In this document: in pieces, positions 7,637 to 16,488 of the stretch
Numbering within the stretch: the stretch's first letter is position 1
Layout of the letters: each line of letters opens with the position of its first letter
Assembly: GCF_000720175.1 (NCBI RefSeq)
Contig: NZ_JOIX01000033.1
Location: forward strand, 1-64,000
DNA length: 64,000 nucleotides
Source: Streptomyces sp. NRRL S-337
Lineage (GTDB): Bacteria > Actinomycetota > Actinomycetes > Streptomycetales > Streptomycetaceae
Direction of reading: 5' to 3'
Made by a program: the position numbers and the translations under genes
The notes under the pieces: generated by a model
The model's database searches: none
What the model was told of the DNA's origin: nothing
What the model saw: the letters and a program-made list of their open reading frames with translations, nothing else

Positions 7637-9364
7637 ATGGCCAGGGAATTCCAGCGGGGCCACAAGGCCAGGATCGGTGATCTCACGGCGGGGACGGACC
7701 TGTACGTCGGCGTGCAGATCGGCGGGCCCGGCCTGACCTTCGACATCAGCTGTTTCGGCCTGGACGCCGACGAACGGCTCTCCGACGACCGGTATTTCGT
7801 CTTCTTCAACCAGCCGAAGTCGCCCGAGGAGGCCATCCAGCTGCTCGGCGCGCAGGCCGGCGACAGCGAGTCCTTCCGGGTCACCCTCGACAAGATGCCG
7901 TCGCACATCCGGAAGTTGTCCTTCACTGCGGCGCTCGACGGCCCGGGCCAGGTCTCCCAGATCGGCCCCGGCTACCTCCGGATCGTGGCCGGCGGCGAGG
8001 AGGTCGCCCGCTACTCCTTCACGGGCAGCGAGTTCAGCACCGAACGCGCCGTCATGCTCGGCGACTTCTACCTCAAGGACGTGTGGCGGTTCGCCGCGGT
8101 CGGCCAGGGCTTCGACGGCGGTCTGGAGGCGCTGCTGAAGAACTTCGGCGGTGAGGTCGCCGAAGAGGTGGAGGCACAGCAGGCCGCGGCGCCCGCGACG
8201 GCGCAGGAGGCGCCCGGCTTCGCCCCGCCGCCCGGGCCCGCCGCCCCGGCGCCGTCCTTCGGCACACCGGCCGCGGCCCCCGTGCCCGGACAACCCGCCC
8301 CGTCCTTCGGTCCGCCCCAGGGCGCAGCCCCCGCCGCGCCCCCGGCCGCCCCGCAGCCGCCGCCCGCGCCGCAGGCCCCGCAGCCCGCGGCCCCGCAGGT
8401 CCACAACGCGCCCACCATCGCCGCGCCGCTCGCCCCGCCCGCCGGCCCCGGGGTGCCGCCGCCCGGTGTGCCCGCGCCGCCGCCCCCCGCCCCCTACGGC
8501 CAGCCGGCGCCCGGCCAGAATCCGTACGGTCCGCCGCAGCCGCCGCCCGCCGGATTCCCCGGCCAGCCGGCCCCGCCGGCACCCCCGTACGGCGGCCAGG
8601 ACCAGTTCCCCGGGCAGCCCGCCCCCTACGGCCAGCCGGGCGCGCAGCCCCCGGGCGCCCCGTACGGCGGCGGGCAGGCACCCGCCGTCCCCCAGGGCGG
8701 CGGGCCCGGCCTCGGCGTGGTCCTGGAGAAGTACAAGGAAGCCCCCACCGGGCAGCGCTGGACGTCGCAGAACGGCAAACTGATCCGCGCCGACCTCGGC
8801 GTCGACGGCCAGCCGGTGCTCGCCCGCCAGGGCAGCATGGTGCTCTACCAGGGCAAGGTCGACTTCAGCTACAAGGGCGCCGGCTTCCGCGGCCGGATCG
8901 TCGGCAACGCCACCGGCCAGGAGATGCAGCTGATGCGCTGCACCGGCCAGGGCCAGGTGTTCTTCGCGGAGAACAGCGCTCATGTCCACCCCATCGAGCT
9001 GCAGGGCGAGGCGATCTGCGTGTCCGCCGAGTCCGTCCTCGCCTTCGACGAGTCGCTGCAGTACGAGGTCCGCCGGATCGAGGGCCACGGCATCCCCGGC
9101 GGCGCCCTGTTCACCATGCAGTTCCAGGGCACCGGCACCCTCGTCGTCACCACCCATGGCACCCCCGTCGTGCTGCCGGTCACCCCGACCACCTTCGCCG
9201 ACGCCAACGCCGTCGTGGCCTGGTCCGCCGGCTCGCAGGTGATCATCTCCAGTCAGGTGAGCCTGCGCCGGCACGCCTATCCGGGCCACTCCGGCGAGAC
9301 CGTGAACCTCCAGTTCCGCGGTGCGCCCGGCAATTTCATCGTCGTCCAGCCCTACGAGGTCTGA
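7637..9364 (+). CDS. TerD-domain / AIM24-domain fusion protein
   Basis: 575-aa two-domain protein. Residues about 1-185 form a TerD-type domain (GVQIGGPGLTFDISCFGLDA and a GDFYLKDVWRF segment), the family linked to tellurite and other stress resistance and often calcium binding. Residues about 190-355 are a Pro/Ala/Gly/Gln-rich linker with recurring APYGQP-like motifs, presumably disordered. Residues about 358-575 form an AIM24 beta-barrel-like domain (ARQGSMVLYQGKVDF, MRCTGQGQVFFAE). ATG 7637 starts MAREFQRGHKARIGDL. It leads a three-gene run of AIM24 proteins with gaps under 25 bp, so a shared complex is likely. Confidence 0.9.
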   Translation: MAREFQRGHKARIGDLTAGTDLYVGVQIGGPGLTFDISCFGLDADERLSDDRYFVFFNQPKSPEEAIQLLGAQAGDSESFRVTLDKMPSHIRKLSFTAALDGPGQVSQIGPGYLRIVAGGEEVARYSFTGSEFSTERAVMLGDFYLKDVWRFAAVGQGFDGGLEALLKNFGGEVAEEVEAQQAAAPATAQEAPGFAPPPGPAAPAPSFGTPAAAPVPGQPAPSFGPPQGAAPAAPPAAPQPPPAPQAPQPAAPQVHNAPTIAAPLAPPAGPGVPPPGVPAPPPPAPYGQPAPGQNPYGPPQPPPAGFPGQPAPPAPPYGGQDQFPGQPAPYGQPGAQPPGAPYGGGQAPAVPQGGGPGLGVVLEKYKEAPTGQRWTSQNGKLIRADLGVDGQPVLARQGSMVLYQGKVDFSYKGAGFRGRIVGNATGQEMQLMRCTGQGQVFFAENSAHVHPIELQGEAICVSAESVLAFDESLQYEVRRIEGHGIPGGALFTMQFQGTGTLVVTTHGTPVVLPVTPTTFADANAVVAWSAGSQVIISSQVSLRRHAYPGHSGETVNLQFRGAPGNFIVVQPYEV

Positions 9365-9379
9365 GGGAGCCCGCGCGTC

Positions 9380-10063
9380 ATGAACCAGCAGCAGCTGTCG
9401 GGCTACGTCCCGACCCCGCCCGCCGCCCGGATGGAGAACCACGGCAGCTCCATGGTGAAGATCGCCATGCAGAGCGGCCAGGACGTCTTCGCCCGCACCG
9501 GCTCGATGATCGCCTACGAGGGCTTCGTCCAGTACGAGCCCAACCCGCCCGCCGTCCGCCAGATGGCCTCCCAGTGGCTCACCGGCGAGGGCGCGCCCCT
9601 GATGAAGTGCTCCGGCGACGGTCTGCTCTACCTCGCCGACTACGGCGCCGACGTGGTCTGCATCAACCTCAACGGTGACTCGCTCTCCGTCAACGGCACC
9701 AACCTCCTCGCCTTCGACGCCCACCTCCAGTGGGGCGTGCAGCGCGTCAAGGGCATGGCGAAGTTCGCCGGCCAGGGCCTCTTCAACGTCGGGATCTCCG
9801 GCACCGGCTGGGTCGCGCTGACCTCCCGGGGCACGCCCGTCGTCGTCGACTGCGGCCGCGGCGAGGACGAGACCTACGTCGACCCGGACGCCCTGGTCGC
9901 CTGGTCGACCCATCTGAAGATGAAGGGCAAGCGCAGCTTCAAGGCGTCCTCGATGATCGGCCGCGGCAGCGGCGAGGCGTACCAACTCGGCTTCTCCGGC
10001 CAGGGGTTCGTCGTCGTCCAGCCCAGCGAGGACAGCACCGACCGGCTCCGGGCCCGGGGCTGA
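9380..10063 (+). CDS. AIM24 family protein
   Basis: 227-aa single-domain AIM24 protein (named for the mitochondrial protein Aim24; the bacterial role is unclear). It shares the core signature of its neighbours: FARTGSMIAYEGFVQYEP near residue 33, a MKCSGDGLLYLADYG strand and a VDPDALVAWS segment. It starts 15 bp after the TerD-AIM24 gene. Sequence similarity to both neighbours indicates tandem duplication, yet the copies have diverged widely, which argues for distinct subunits. Confidence 0.88.
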   Translation: MNQQQLSGYVPTPPAARMENHGSSMVKIAMQSGQDVFARTGSMIAYEGFVQYEPNPPAVRQMASQWLTGEGAPLMKCSGDGLLYLADYGADVVCINLNGDSLSVNGTNLLAFDAHLQWGVQRVKGMAKFAGQGLFNVGISGTGWVALTSRGTPVVVDCGRGEDETYVDPDALVAWSTHLKMKGKRSFKASSMIGRGSGEAYQLGFSGQGFVVVQPSEDSTDRLRARG

Positions 10064-10083
10064 GGGGGAGGACCGAACACGTC

Positions 10084-10842
10084 ATGCAGAGTCCGCTTTT
10101 CGCCTTCACCGAGGCACAGACCCAGGACCGCTACGCCCTGCAGAACAGCCAGCTGCTGCGGGTCGCCCTGACGGGCCACGACGACGTCCTCGCCCGTAAG
10201 GGCAGCATGGTCGCCTATCAGGGGCTGCTGGAATTCGACGGCAACTACACCACGCCCGGCCAGCAGCGGGCCCGCGCCCACTCCGGCGAGGGCCTCGACC
10301 TGATGCGGGTCTCCGGGCAGGGCACCGTCTATCTGGCCAACCTCGCCCAGTACGTGCATGTCATCGACGTCGACCACGACGGCCTGACCGTCGACAGCGC
10401 CTATGTGCTGGCGCTGGATTCCGGCCTCCACTGGGAGGTCGTCTCGGTCGACAGCCAGTACGGCATCTCCGGCACCGGCAAGTACCAGCTCAACATCACC
10501 GGGCACGGCAAGGTCGCCCTGATGACCTCCGGCCAGCCGTTGATGCTGCAGGTCACGCCCGACAAGTACGTCAACGCCGACGCCGACGCGGTGGTCGCCT
10601 GGTCCGCGTCGCTGCGCGTCCAGATGCAGGCGCAGACGCACTCCTCGGGGGTCTGGCGGCGGCGCGGCAGCACCGGCGAGGGCTGGGAACTGAGCTTCCT
10701 CGGGCAGGGGTACGCGCTGGTCCAGCCCAGCGAACTGCTGCCACCGCAGAACGCCGTCATCGGCGCGGGTCTGGCCGCACAGTTCGGGATGGGCCAGCAG
10801 GGCGCCCGCGGCGCCAACCAGGGCAACATCTTCACCAACTGA
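10084..10842 (+). CDS. AIM24 family protein
   Basis: 252-aa third AIM24 paralogue. Hallmarks are LARKGSMVAYQGLLEF, LMRVSGQGTVYLANLA and NADADAVVAWS. Compared with the second copy it has a C-terminal extension rich in Gly, Ala and Gln (ending GARGANQGNIFTN). It begins 20 bp after the previous gene and is followed by a strong hairpin, so it probably ends the operon. Confidence 0.88.
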   Translation: MQSPLFAFTEAQTQDRYALQNSQLLRVALTGHDDVLARKGSMVAYQGLLEFDGNYTTPGQQRARAHSGEGLDLMRVSGQGTVYLANLAQYVHVIDVDHDGLTVDSAYVLALDSGLHWEVVSVDSQYGISGTGKYQLNITGHGKVALMTSGQPLMLQVTPDKYVNADADAVVAWSASLRVQMQAQTHSSGVWRRRGSTGEGWELSFLGQGYALVQPSELLPPQNAVIGAGLAAQFGMGQQGARGANQGNIFTN

Positions 10843-10900
10843 TGCCCGGGCTCACCCACTGATGATCGCGTTCACCAACTGACCACCGGGGAGCGTAGAT

Positions 10901-10932
10901 CCGGCGCCCGTCCTTCGAGGGGCGGGCGCCGG
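10901..10932. terminator. Bidirectional terminator hairpin
   Basis: CCGGCGCCCG (10901-10910) pairs with CGGGCGCCGG (10923-10932), a perfect 10-bp stem between the convergent AIM24 and Nudix genes. Confidence 0.7.
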
Positions 10933-10955
10933 CCGTAGCGGACCTTGACGGCCCG

Positions 10956-11486
10956 TCAGAGCAGTGCGCGAGCGCGCTCCACCAGGCGCACCACCGAGGT
11001 GTCGGCGACGGCGGGCACCTCGTCGTAGCCGAACCACCGCAGGTCCAGCGACTCGTCGCTGATCGCGGCCACCGCTCCCTCGGGCGCCAGCGCCGCGTAC
11101 TGGACGTCGAGATGCACCGCGCAGGGCGTTTGATGGCGGTCCAGCCGCACCGGGCCGCCGGGCAGCAGCGTCAGCCCACGCGCGATCCCGGACTCCTCCC
11201 GCGCCTCACGCAGCGCCGCGTCCGCCAGCGAGGCGTCCTCCGGCTCGCAGTGGCCGCCCATCTGCAGCCACATCTCCAGCTTGCGGTGGAGCGTGAGCAG
11301 CACCCGGCCGCCCGCCGGGTCGATCACCAGCGCACTCGCGGTGAGGTGCCCGTCCTTGCAGGGCTTCCACATGCCGTCCTGGTGGGCGGCGAGGTGGTCG
11401 AGGTAGGCCAGCCGCAGCTGCTCCTGGTCGGGCGAGGGCGCGGGCCACTCCTTGAGCACCCGCGCCGCGTCGGCGTGCAGACTCAC
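10956..11486 (-). CDS. Nudix hydrolase
   Basis: 176-aa Nudix-fold pyrophosphohydrolase acting on a nucleoside-diphosphate-linked substrate that cannot be predicted. The Nudix box is visible as GGHCEPEDASLADAALREAR then EESGI, with the metal-binding REAREE core intact; the earlier E of the consensus GX5E is not in its canonical place. The GTG start (11486-11484) overlaps the stop of the upstream DUF2342 gene (GTGA), implying translational coupling. Confidence 0.85.
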   Translation of the reverse strand: MSLHADAARVLKEWPAPSPDQEQLRLAYLDHLAAHQDGMWKPCKDGHLTASALVIDPAGGRVLLTLHRKLEMWLQMGGHCEPEDASLADAALREAREESGIARGLTLLPGGPVRLDRHQTPCAVHLDVQYAALAPEGAVAAISDESLDLRWFGYDEVPAVADTSVVRLVERARALL

Positions 11487-12949
11487 CGGTCGCCGTCACC
11501 CTTGCCCTCGCCGGGGGCGGCGTCCGGGCCGTCGCCCTCCTCGGGGGAGGTGCCCGGTCCGGTCTTCCCACCACCGCCGGCGGCCTCGCCGAGCATCTTG
11601 TCGAGCTCGGAGAAGTCCATCTGCTCGTGGTGGACGAACCCGTCCGGGTCGTCGAGGTCGGCCGCCGTCGGCAGCATGTCGGGGTGCTCCCACAGGCCGT
11701 CCCGGCCGTCCAGGCCCCGGGCGTCGGTGAGCGACGCCCACAGCCGCGAGGCGTCCCGCAGCCGGCGCGGACGCAGCTGCAGACCGATCAGCGTGGAGAA
11801 CGTCTGCTCGGCGGGGCCACCGCTGGCCCGGCGCCGCCGCAGGGTCTCGCGGAGCTTGTCCGCGGACGGCAGATGCGGCTTGGCGGCGGAGTGCACCACC
11901 GCGTCCACCCAGCCCTCGACGAGCGCCAGCGCGGTCTCCAGACGGGCCAGCGCGGCCTTCTGCTCCGGGGTGTCCTCGGGCTGGAACATGCCCTGCTGCA
12001 GGGCGTTCTGCAGCTCCTCGGGGTGCTGCGGATCGATCTGCCCGACCACGTCCTCCAGCTTGGTCGTGTCGACCTTGATGCCGCGGGCATAGCCCTCGAC
12101 GGCTCCGAAGAGATGCGAGCGCAGCCACGGCACATGGGCGAAGAGCCGCTGGTGGGCGGCCTCCCGCAGGGCCAGGTAGAGCCGCACCTCCTCCTCGGGC
12201 ACGCCGAGGCCCTCGCCGAAGGCGGCGGCGTTCTTCGGCAGCAGCGCCGCCTTGCCGGCCGGGCCCAGCGGCAGGCCGATGTCCGTGGAACCCACGACCT
12301 CGCTCGCCAGGACGCCCAGCGCCTGCCCGATCTGGGTGCCGAACATCGCGCCGCCCATGGAGCGCATCATCCCGAGCAGCGGTCCCGCCATGGCCTGCAT
12401 CTCGCCGGGCAGCACCTCGCCCATCGCCGACCCGACGCGCTCGGCGAGCGGATTGACCAGGTCCTTCCACACCGGCAGGGTCTCCTCGACCCACTCGGCG
12501 CGGCTCCAGGCCACCACCGACGCGGAGCCCGACGGCAGCGACGTCACCCCGTCCAGCCACAGGTCCGCCAGCCGCACGGCCTCCTCGACGGCACTCCGCT
12601 CGCCCGGCGCGACGCTCGCGTCCTTGCTGCCGTCCTCGGCGCCCTGCGCGACCGTCTGCCGCGCGATGTCCTTGGCCATGTCCCAGTTCACCGGGCCGCC
12701 CTCGTAGGAGAGCATCTGGCCCAGCCGCTGGAAGGCGGCGCCCAGGTCGCCGGGGTTCATCTCGCCGCCGGGGCCACCCATGCCGCCGAAGAGCGCCGCG
12801 AACGGGTTGTCCGCGCCGCCGCTCCCGCCGCCGAACCCGAACGGGTTCGCGGGGTCCTGGCTACCTCCCTGGCCGCCCTTCTGCTTGCCGTTGTCGCCGT
12901 CCTCCGGCTCCTCCGGCGGAAGGCCGAATCCGAATGGGGTGTCACTCAC
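11483..12949 (-). CDS. Zinc-dependent metalloprotease-like protein (DUF2342 family)
   Basis: 488-aa protein of the actinobacterial DUF2342 family, annotated as a putative coenzyme F420-associated or zinc-dependent metalloprotease. The N-terminal 85 residues are Gly/Pro-rich (FGFGGG, MGGPGGEM). The folded part starts near GAAFQRLGQMLSYEG and includes REAAHQRLFAHVPWLRSHL, where the family's HxxxH-like histidines lie. GTG 12949 has GAGGAAA five bases upstream and begins VSDTPFGFGLPPEEPEDGD. ATG 13003 is a weaker alternative. It is translationally coupled to the Nudix gene and divergent from the SDR gene. Confidence 0.82.
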   Translation of the reverse strand: MSDTPFGFGLPPEEPEDGDNGKQKGGQGGSQDPANPFGFGGGSGGADNPFAALFGGMGGPGGEMNPGDLGAAFQRLGQMLSYEGGPVNWDMAKDIARQTVAQGAEDGSKDASVAPGERSAVEEAVRLADLWLDGVTSLPSGSASVVAWSRAEWVEETLPVWKDLVNPLAERVGSAMGEVLPGEMQAMAGPLLGMMRSMGGAMFGTQIGQALGVLASEVVGSTDIGLPLGPAGKAALLPKNAAAFGEGLGVPEEEVRLYLALREAAHQRLFAHVPWLRSHLFGAVEGYARGIKVDTTKLEDVVGQIDPQHPEELQNALQQGMFQPEDTPEQKAALARLETALALVEGWVDAVVHSAAKPHLPSADKLRETLRRRRASGGPAEQTFSTLIGLQLRPRRLRDASRLWASLTDARGLDGRDGLWEHPDMLPTAADLDDPDGFVHHEQMDFSELDKMLGEAAGGGGKTGPGTSPEEGDGPDAAPGEGKGDGDR

Positions 12950-13141
12950 GGGTTTCCTCGGCTCGTAGGGCCGCCGGCCAGGTGGCCGACGGCGGCTGCC
13001 CGACATCACCTCCAGCGTAGACACCCGGACCGCTTCGGGGCTCGGTGCTTCGCTGTCCCGGTGGCTGGGGCAGGATGGACGCCACCTGGTGCGACCGCGT
13101 CAGCACGCGCCCGCACTGAAGACAACCGCTGGAGACGCCCG

Positions 13142-14293
13142 GTGAGTTCCCCAGATCCGACCGTTCGCGCAGCGCGAAACGCTGCCGCCCCGACCGAGAA
13201 GACGGACGACGCCCCCGGCGGCGCCGCGGACCGGCCGCTGCGCCGGCCCGTCGTCGCCGTCACCGGAGCCGCGTCCGGGGTCGGCGCGCTGCTCACCCGC
13301 GCCCTCGTCGCGTCCGACGAGGTCAAGGAGGTGGTGGCGATCGACGAGCGGCGCGGCGACATCGCCGAGGCGCACTGGCACGTCCTGGACGTGCGCGACC
13401 CGGCCATCGCGGACAAACTGCGCGGCGCGGACGTCGTCGTCCACCTCGCCCTCGACCTCGACCTGGAGACCGACGCCACCGCCCGCACCGCCTACAACGT
13501 GCGCGGCACCCAGACCGTGCTCACCGCCGCGGCGGCCGCCGGAGTCCACCGGGTGGTGCTGTGCACCTCCGCCATGGTCTACGGGGCGCTGCCCGACAAC
13601 GACGTACCGCTGGCCGAGGACGCCGAACTGCGGGCCACGGCGGACGCCACCGGCGTCGGCGACCTCCTGGAGATCGAGCACCTGGCCCGCCGCGCACCCC
13701 GCGCCCACCCCGGCCTGAACGTCACCGTGCTGCGCCCCGCCGTCCTGGTCGGCGGCACCGACACCGCGCTGACCCGCTACTTCGAATCGCCCCGCCTCCT
13801 GGTCGTCGCCGGATCGCGGCCCGCCTGGCAGTTCTGCCACGTCGAGGACCTGGTCAGCGCGCTGGAGTACGCCGCGCTGGAGAAGGTCGACGGCGAGCTG
13901 GCGGTGGGCTGCGACGGCTGGCTGGAACAGGAGGAGGTCGAGGAGCTCTCCGGTATCCGGCGCATGGAGCTGCCCTCCTCCGTGGCGCTGGGCGCCGCGG
14001 CCCGACTGCACCGGATCGGGCTGACGCCGTCGCCCGCCGGGGACCTCGCGTACACCATGCACCCCTGGGTGGTCAGCGGCAGCCGGCTGCACGAGGCGGG
14101 CTGGCGGCCGCAGTGGACGAACGAGCAGGTGCTCGCCGAGCTCCTCGAGGAGGTCGCGGGACGGCACACCGTCGCCGGCCGCCGGCTGGGCCGCAAGGAC
14201 GCCACCGCCGCGGGGGCGGCCGGCGCCACCGTCGCCCTGCTCGGCACCGCCGCACTGGTACGGCGCGCCCGCAAGGCCCGCCGCCGTATCTGA
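13142..14293 (+). CDS. Extended SDR (NAD-dependent epimerase-like) protein
   Basis: 383-aa extended short-chain dehydrogenase fold. The Rossmann signature is AVTGAASGVGALL near residue 41, with the strand ending VVVHLALDLD and the segment TSAMVYGALPDN, where the catalytic tyrosine lies. The usual YxxxK lysine is not evident, so it may bind nucleotide without epimerase activity. The last 30 residues form a hydrophobic stretch (AGATVALLGTAALV) and a basic end, suggesting membrane anchoring. GTG 13142 has GGAG 8-9 bases upstream. The substrate is unknown. Confidence 0.8.
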   Translation: MSSPDPTVRAARNAAAPTEKTDDAPGGAADRPLRRPVVAVTGAASGVGALLTRALVASDEVKEVVAIDERRGDIAEAHWHVLDVRDPAIADKLRGADVVVHLALDLDLETDATARTAYNVRGTQTVLTAAAAAGVHRVVLCTSAMVYGALPDNDVPLAEDAELRATADATGVGDLLEIEHLARRAPRAHPGLNVTVLRPAVLVGGTDTALTRYFESPRLLVVAGSRPAWQFCHVEDLVSALEYAALEKVDGELAVGCDGWLEQEEVEELSGIRRMELPSSVALGAAARLHRIGLTPSPAGDLAYTMHPWVVSGSRLHEAGWRPQWTNEQVLAELLEEVAGRHTVAGRRLGRKDATAAGAAGATVALLGTAALVRRARKARRRI

Positions 14294-14403
14294 CCGGGGC
14301 ACCCGGACCGGACCGCGTACTGGAGGAGTCTCCATACCGGTGCCGGGACGACCGGCGGATCCGGCCATTCCCCGGCGCTCCCCGGGTACGGCACGATGGG
14401 GGT

Positions 14404-14886
14404 ATGTCTGGCACGTCCTCTCCCTCGACGCCCGGCCGCGACCACCCCGGTGAGCGCGCCGCGGCGGACCCGATCCGGCTCCTGGCGATCCGTGACACCC
14501 CGCTGTCCGTGGACGAGGTGTTCGCCGCCGTGGGCGATGCGGCGGCCGGCGGGACCGCCCTGTTCGTCGGCACCGTCCGCTCGCACGACAACGGCGCCGA
14601 CGTCGACGCCCTGGGCTACTCCGCGCACCCGACCGCCGAGGCGGAGATGCGCCGGATCGCCGAGAAGGTGATCGCCGACCACCCCGTGCGGGCGCTGGCC
14701 GCGGTCCACCGGGTGGGCGATCTGCGGATCGGGGACCTGGCGGTGGTCGTCGCGGTGTCCTGCCCGCACCGGGGCGAGGCGTTCGACGCCTGCCGCAAGC
14801 TGATCGACGACCTCAAGCACGAAGTTCCCATCTGGAAACACCAGACGTTTGTGGATGGAACCGAAGAATGGGTAGGCGCCTCTTAA
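14404..14886 (+). CDS. moaE: Molybdopterin synthase catalytic subunit MoaE
   Basis: 160-aa MoaE. It transfers sulfur from thiocarboxylated MoaD to cyclic pyranopterin monophosphate in molybdenum-cofactor biosynthesis. Family motifs are visible: FVGTVRSHDNG, AVHRVGDLRIGDLAVVVAVS, the DACRKLIDDLKHEVPIWKHQ segment with the active-site lysine K145, and the C-terminal DGTEEWV. ATG 14404 is preceded by a G-rich stretch. The N-terminal 25 residues are a variable leader. No MoaD gene is adjacent. Confidence 0.93.
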   Translation: MSGTSSPSTPGRDHPGERAAADPIRLLAIRDTPLSVDEVFAAVGDAAAGGTALFVGTVRSHDNGADVDALGYSAHPTAEAEMRRIAEKVIADHPVRALAAVHRVGDLRIGDLAVVVAVSCPHRGEAFDACRKLIDDLKHEVPIWKHQTFVDGTEEWVGAS

Positions 14887-14975
14887 GAGCGCGAGGGTCC
14901 GGTCGTCGTCCTCGAACACGAGGGCGAAGCGGTGCCGTGGGTTCCGGTTGCGTAACCCGCCCCCTCGCGTGAGCG

Positions 14976-15006
14976 TTGACCTGGCAGATGGTTAATCTGC
15001 TTATTC
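14976..15006 (+). promoter_or_regulatory. Promoter with palindrome in the spacer
   Basis: TTGACC (14976-14981) and CTTATT (15000-15005) form a plausible promoter with an 18-base spacer. Within the spacer, GCAGAT (14984-14989) and ATCTGC (14995-15000) form a perfect inverted repeat with a 5-base centre, suited to a repressor. It would drive the small membrane protein at 15044. Confidence 0.4.
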
Positions 15007-15043
15007 GTCGATCGCGGTCGTACAAGGGGTAGGGAGGTAGCTG

Positions 15044-15235
15044 ATGGGTGCGCTCCTCTGGTTGCTGATTCCGGTGGGTGCCGGGCTGGTCGCCGCGGCG
15101 TGGAGCAGCTGGGCCCTGCGGAACCGCAAGTCCGGGGACGTCGCGGAACTCGCCGGCTACGCCCGGTTCCGCGACGCGATGGAGAAGCAGCATTCCGTTC
15201 CGGACCCCGCCCCGGCCGCCTCGGACTCGACCTGA
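15044..15235 (+). CDS. Small single-pass membrane protein
   Basis: 63-aa protein with one N-terminal hydrophobic helix (LLWLLIPVGAGLVAAAWSSW) and a polar tail, led by an excellent AGGGAGG site. It sits 125 bp upstream of the YlbL-like protease gene on the same strand. I do not recognise a named family; such short proteins are conserved at this place in Streptomyces as far as I recall. Confidence 0.75.
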   Translation: MGALLWLLIPVGAGLVAAAWSSWALRNRKSGDVAELAGYARFRDAMEKQHSVPDPAPAASDST

Positions 15236-15360
15236 GGCCCCTCACCCGTACGCAGTAGCAAGCGCCGCGGTGTCGGCCGGCCCCGCGTACGGACGCGTGT
15301 TCGGCCTCGTACGGACGGCCCCGCGGGCCGGTTGTCATACTCGTCCCGTACTGTCGTTCC

Positions 15361-16458
15361 ATGCCACGCCGCACCGCGACGCTGCTCGCCTCGACCCTGA
15401 TGCTGATCGCGCTGCTCTGCGCGGGGGTGCTGATCCCCGTGCCGTACTCCGAGATGTCGCCCGGCCCGACGGTCAACACGCTCGGTGAGCACAACGGCCA
15501 GCCGGTGCTGCAGATCTCCGGGCGGAAGACGTACCCGACGACCGGTCACCTCAACATGACCACGGTCCGCGTCACCGGCCCCGACTACCGGATGAACCTC
15601 CCGGAGGCGGTCTACGGCTGGCTCGACCACGACAACGCCGTGGTCCCGCACAAGACGCTCTACCCCGAGGGACAGACGGCCGAGCAGGCCGACCAGGAGA
15701 ACGCCGAGGAGTTCACCCAGTCCCAGGAGAGCGCCAAGACCGCCGCGCTGGGCCAACTGCACCTCCCGGTCGCCACCCAGACCGTGGTCGCCTCCGTCGT
15801 CAAGGACAAGCCGGCCGACGGGCGGCTGCACGCCGGCGACGTGATCAAGGCCGTGGACGGCACCGAGGTCAAGCAGGCCGGCGACGTCGCCAAGCTCGTC
15901 ACCAAGCACAAGCCGGGCGAGAAGGTCGTCTTCACGATCATCCCCGCCAAGGACGCGGCCGCGGCTGAGAAGCAGGGCAAGAAGCCCGCGGGGGGCGCCC
16001 GGCAGATCACCCTCGCGACGCAGAAGGCGGACGACGGCCGGGCGATCGTGGGCATCCAGGCCGGCGTCGACCACATCTTCCCGTTCCCCATCGACGTCAA
16101 GCTGGCCGACGTCGGCGGGCCGAGCGCCGGGCTGATGTTCGCGCTGGGCATCGTCGACAAGCTCACCCCCGGCAACATGACCGGCGGCCGGTTCGTGGCC
16201 GGCACGGGCACGATCGACGACAGCGGCAAGGTCGGCCCGATCGGCGGCATTTCGATGAAGACGGTCGGCGCCCGCGACAAGGGCGCGGAGTTCTTCCTGA
16301 CGCCCAAGGACAACTGCGCCACCGCCGCCAAGGACATCCCGGCGGGCCTGCGCCTGGTCAAGGTCGGCACGATAGGCGACGCCGTCAAGGCACTGCAGAA
16401 GATCAGCAAGGGCGACACCGCCGGCCTGCCGAGCTGCAGCCCGGCAGGCCGGTCGTAG
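15361..16458 (+). CDS. PDZ-Lon serine protease (YlbL-like)
   Basis: 365-aa membrane-anchored protease. One N-terminal transmembrane helix (about 6-26) is followed by an extracytoplasmic region with a PDZ domain (about 130-195, including GRLHAGDVIKAVDGTEVK) and a Lon-type S16 proteolytic domain. The catalytic dyad is visible: S255 in GGPSAGLMFALGI and K300 in IGGISMKTVGA. It resembles B. subtilis YlbL and its actinobacterial relatives. The last codons include a perfect inverted repeat (16421-16430 with 16443-16452) that may act in termination. The gene converges on the PPA1309 gene. Confidence 0.9.
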   Translation: MPRRTATLLASTLMLIALLCAGVLIPVPYSEMSPGPTVNTLGEHNGQPVLQISGRKTYPTTGHLNMTTVRVTGPDYRMNLPEAVYGWLDHDNAVVPHKTLYPEGQTAEQADQENAEEFTQSQESAKTAALGQLHLPVATQTVVASVVKDKPADGRLHAGDVIKAVDGTEVKQAGDVAKLVTKHKPGEKVVFTIIPAKDAAAAEKQGKKPAGGARQITLATQKADDGRAIVGIQAGVDHIFPFPIDVKLADVGGPSAGLMFALGIVDKLTPGNMTGGRFVAGTGTIDDSGKVGPIGGISMKTVGARDKGAEFFLTPKDNCATAAKDIPAGLRLVKVGTIGDAVKALQKISKGDTAGLPSCSPAGRS

Positions 16459-16488
16459 GGCGCCAGGCCCCGGGGCCGGCCTTCCGGG

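Noticed and set aside
7631..9985. Long minus-strand frame opposite the AIM24 genes
   Set aside because: Gly/Arg/Val-rich mirror of the coding strand; no domain recognised.
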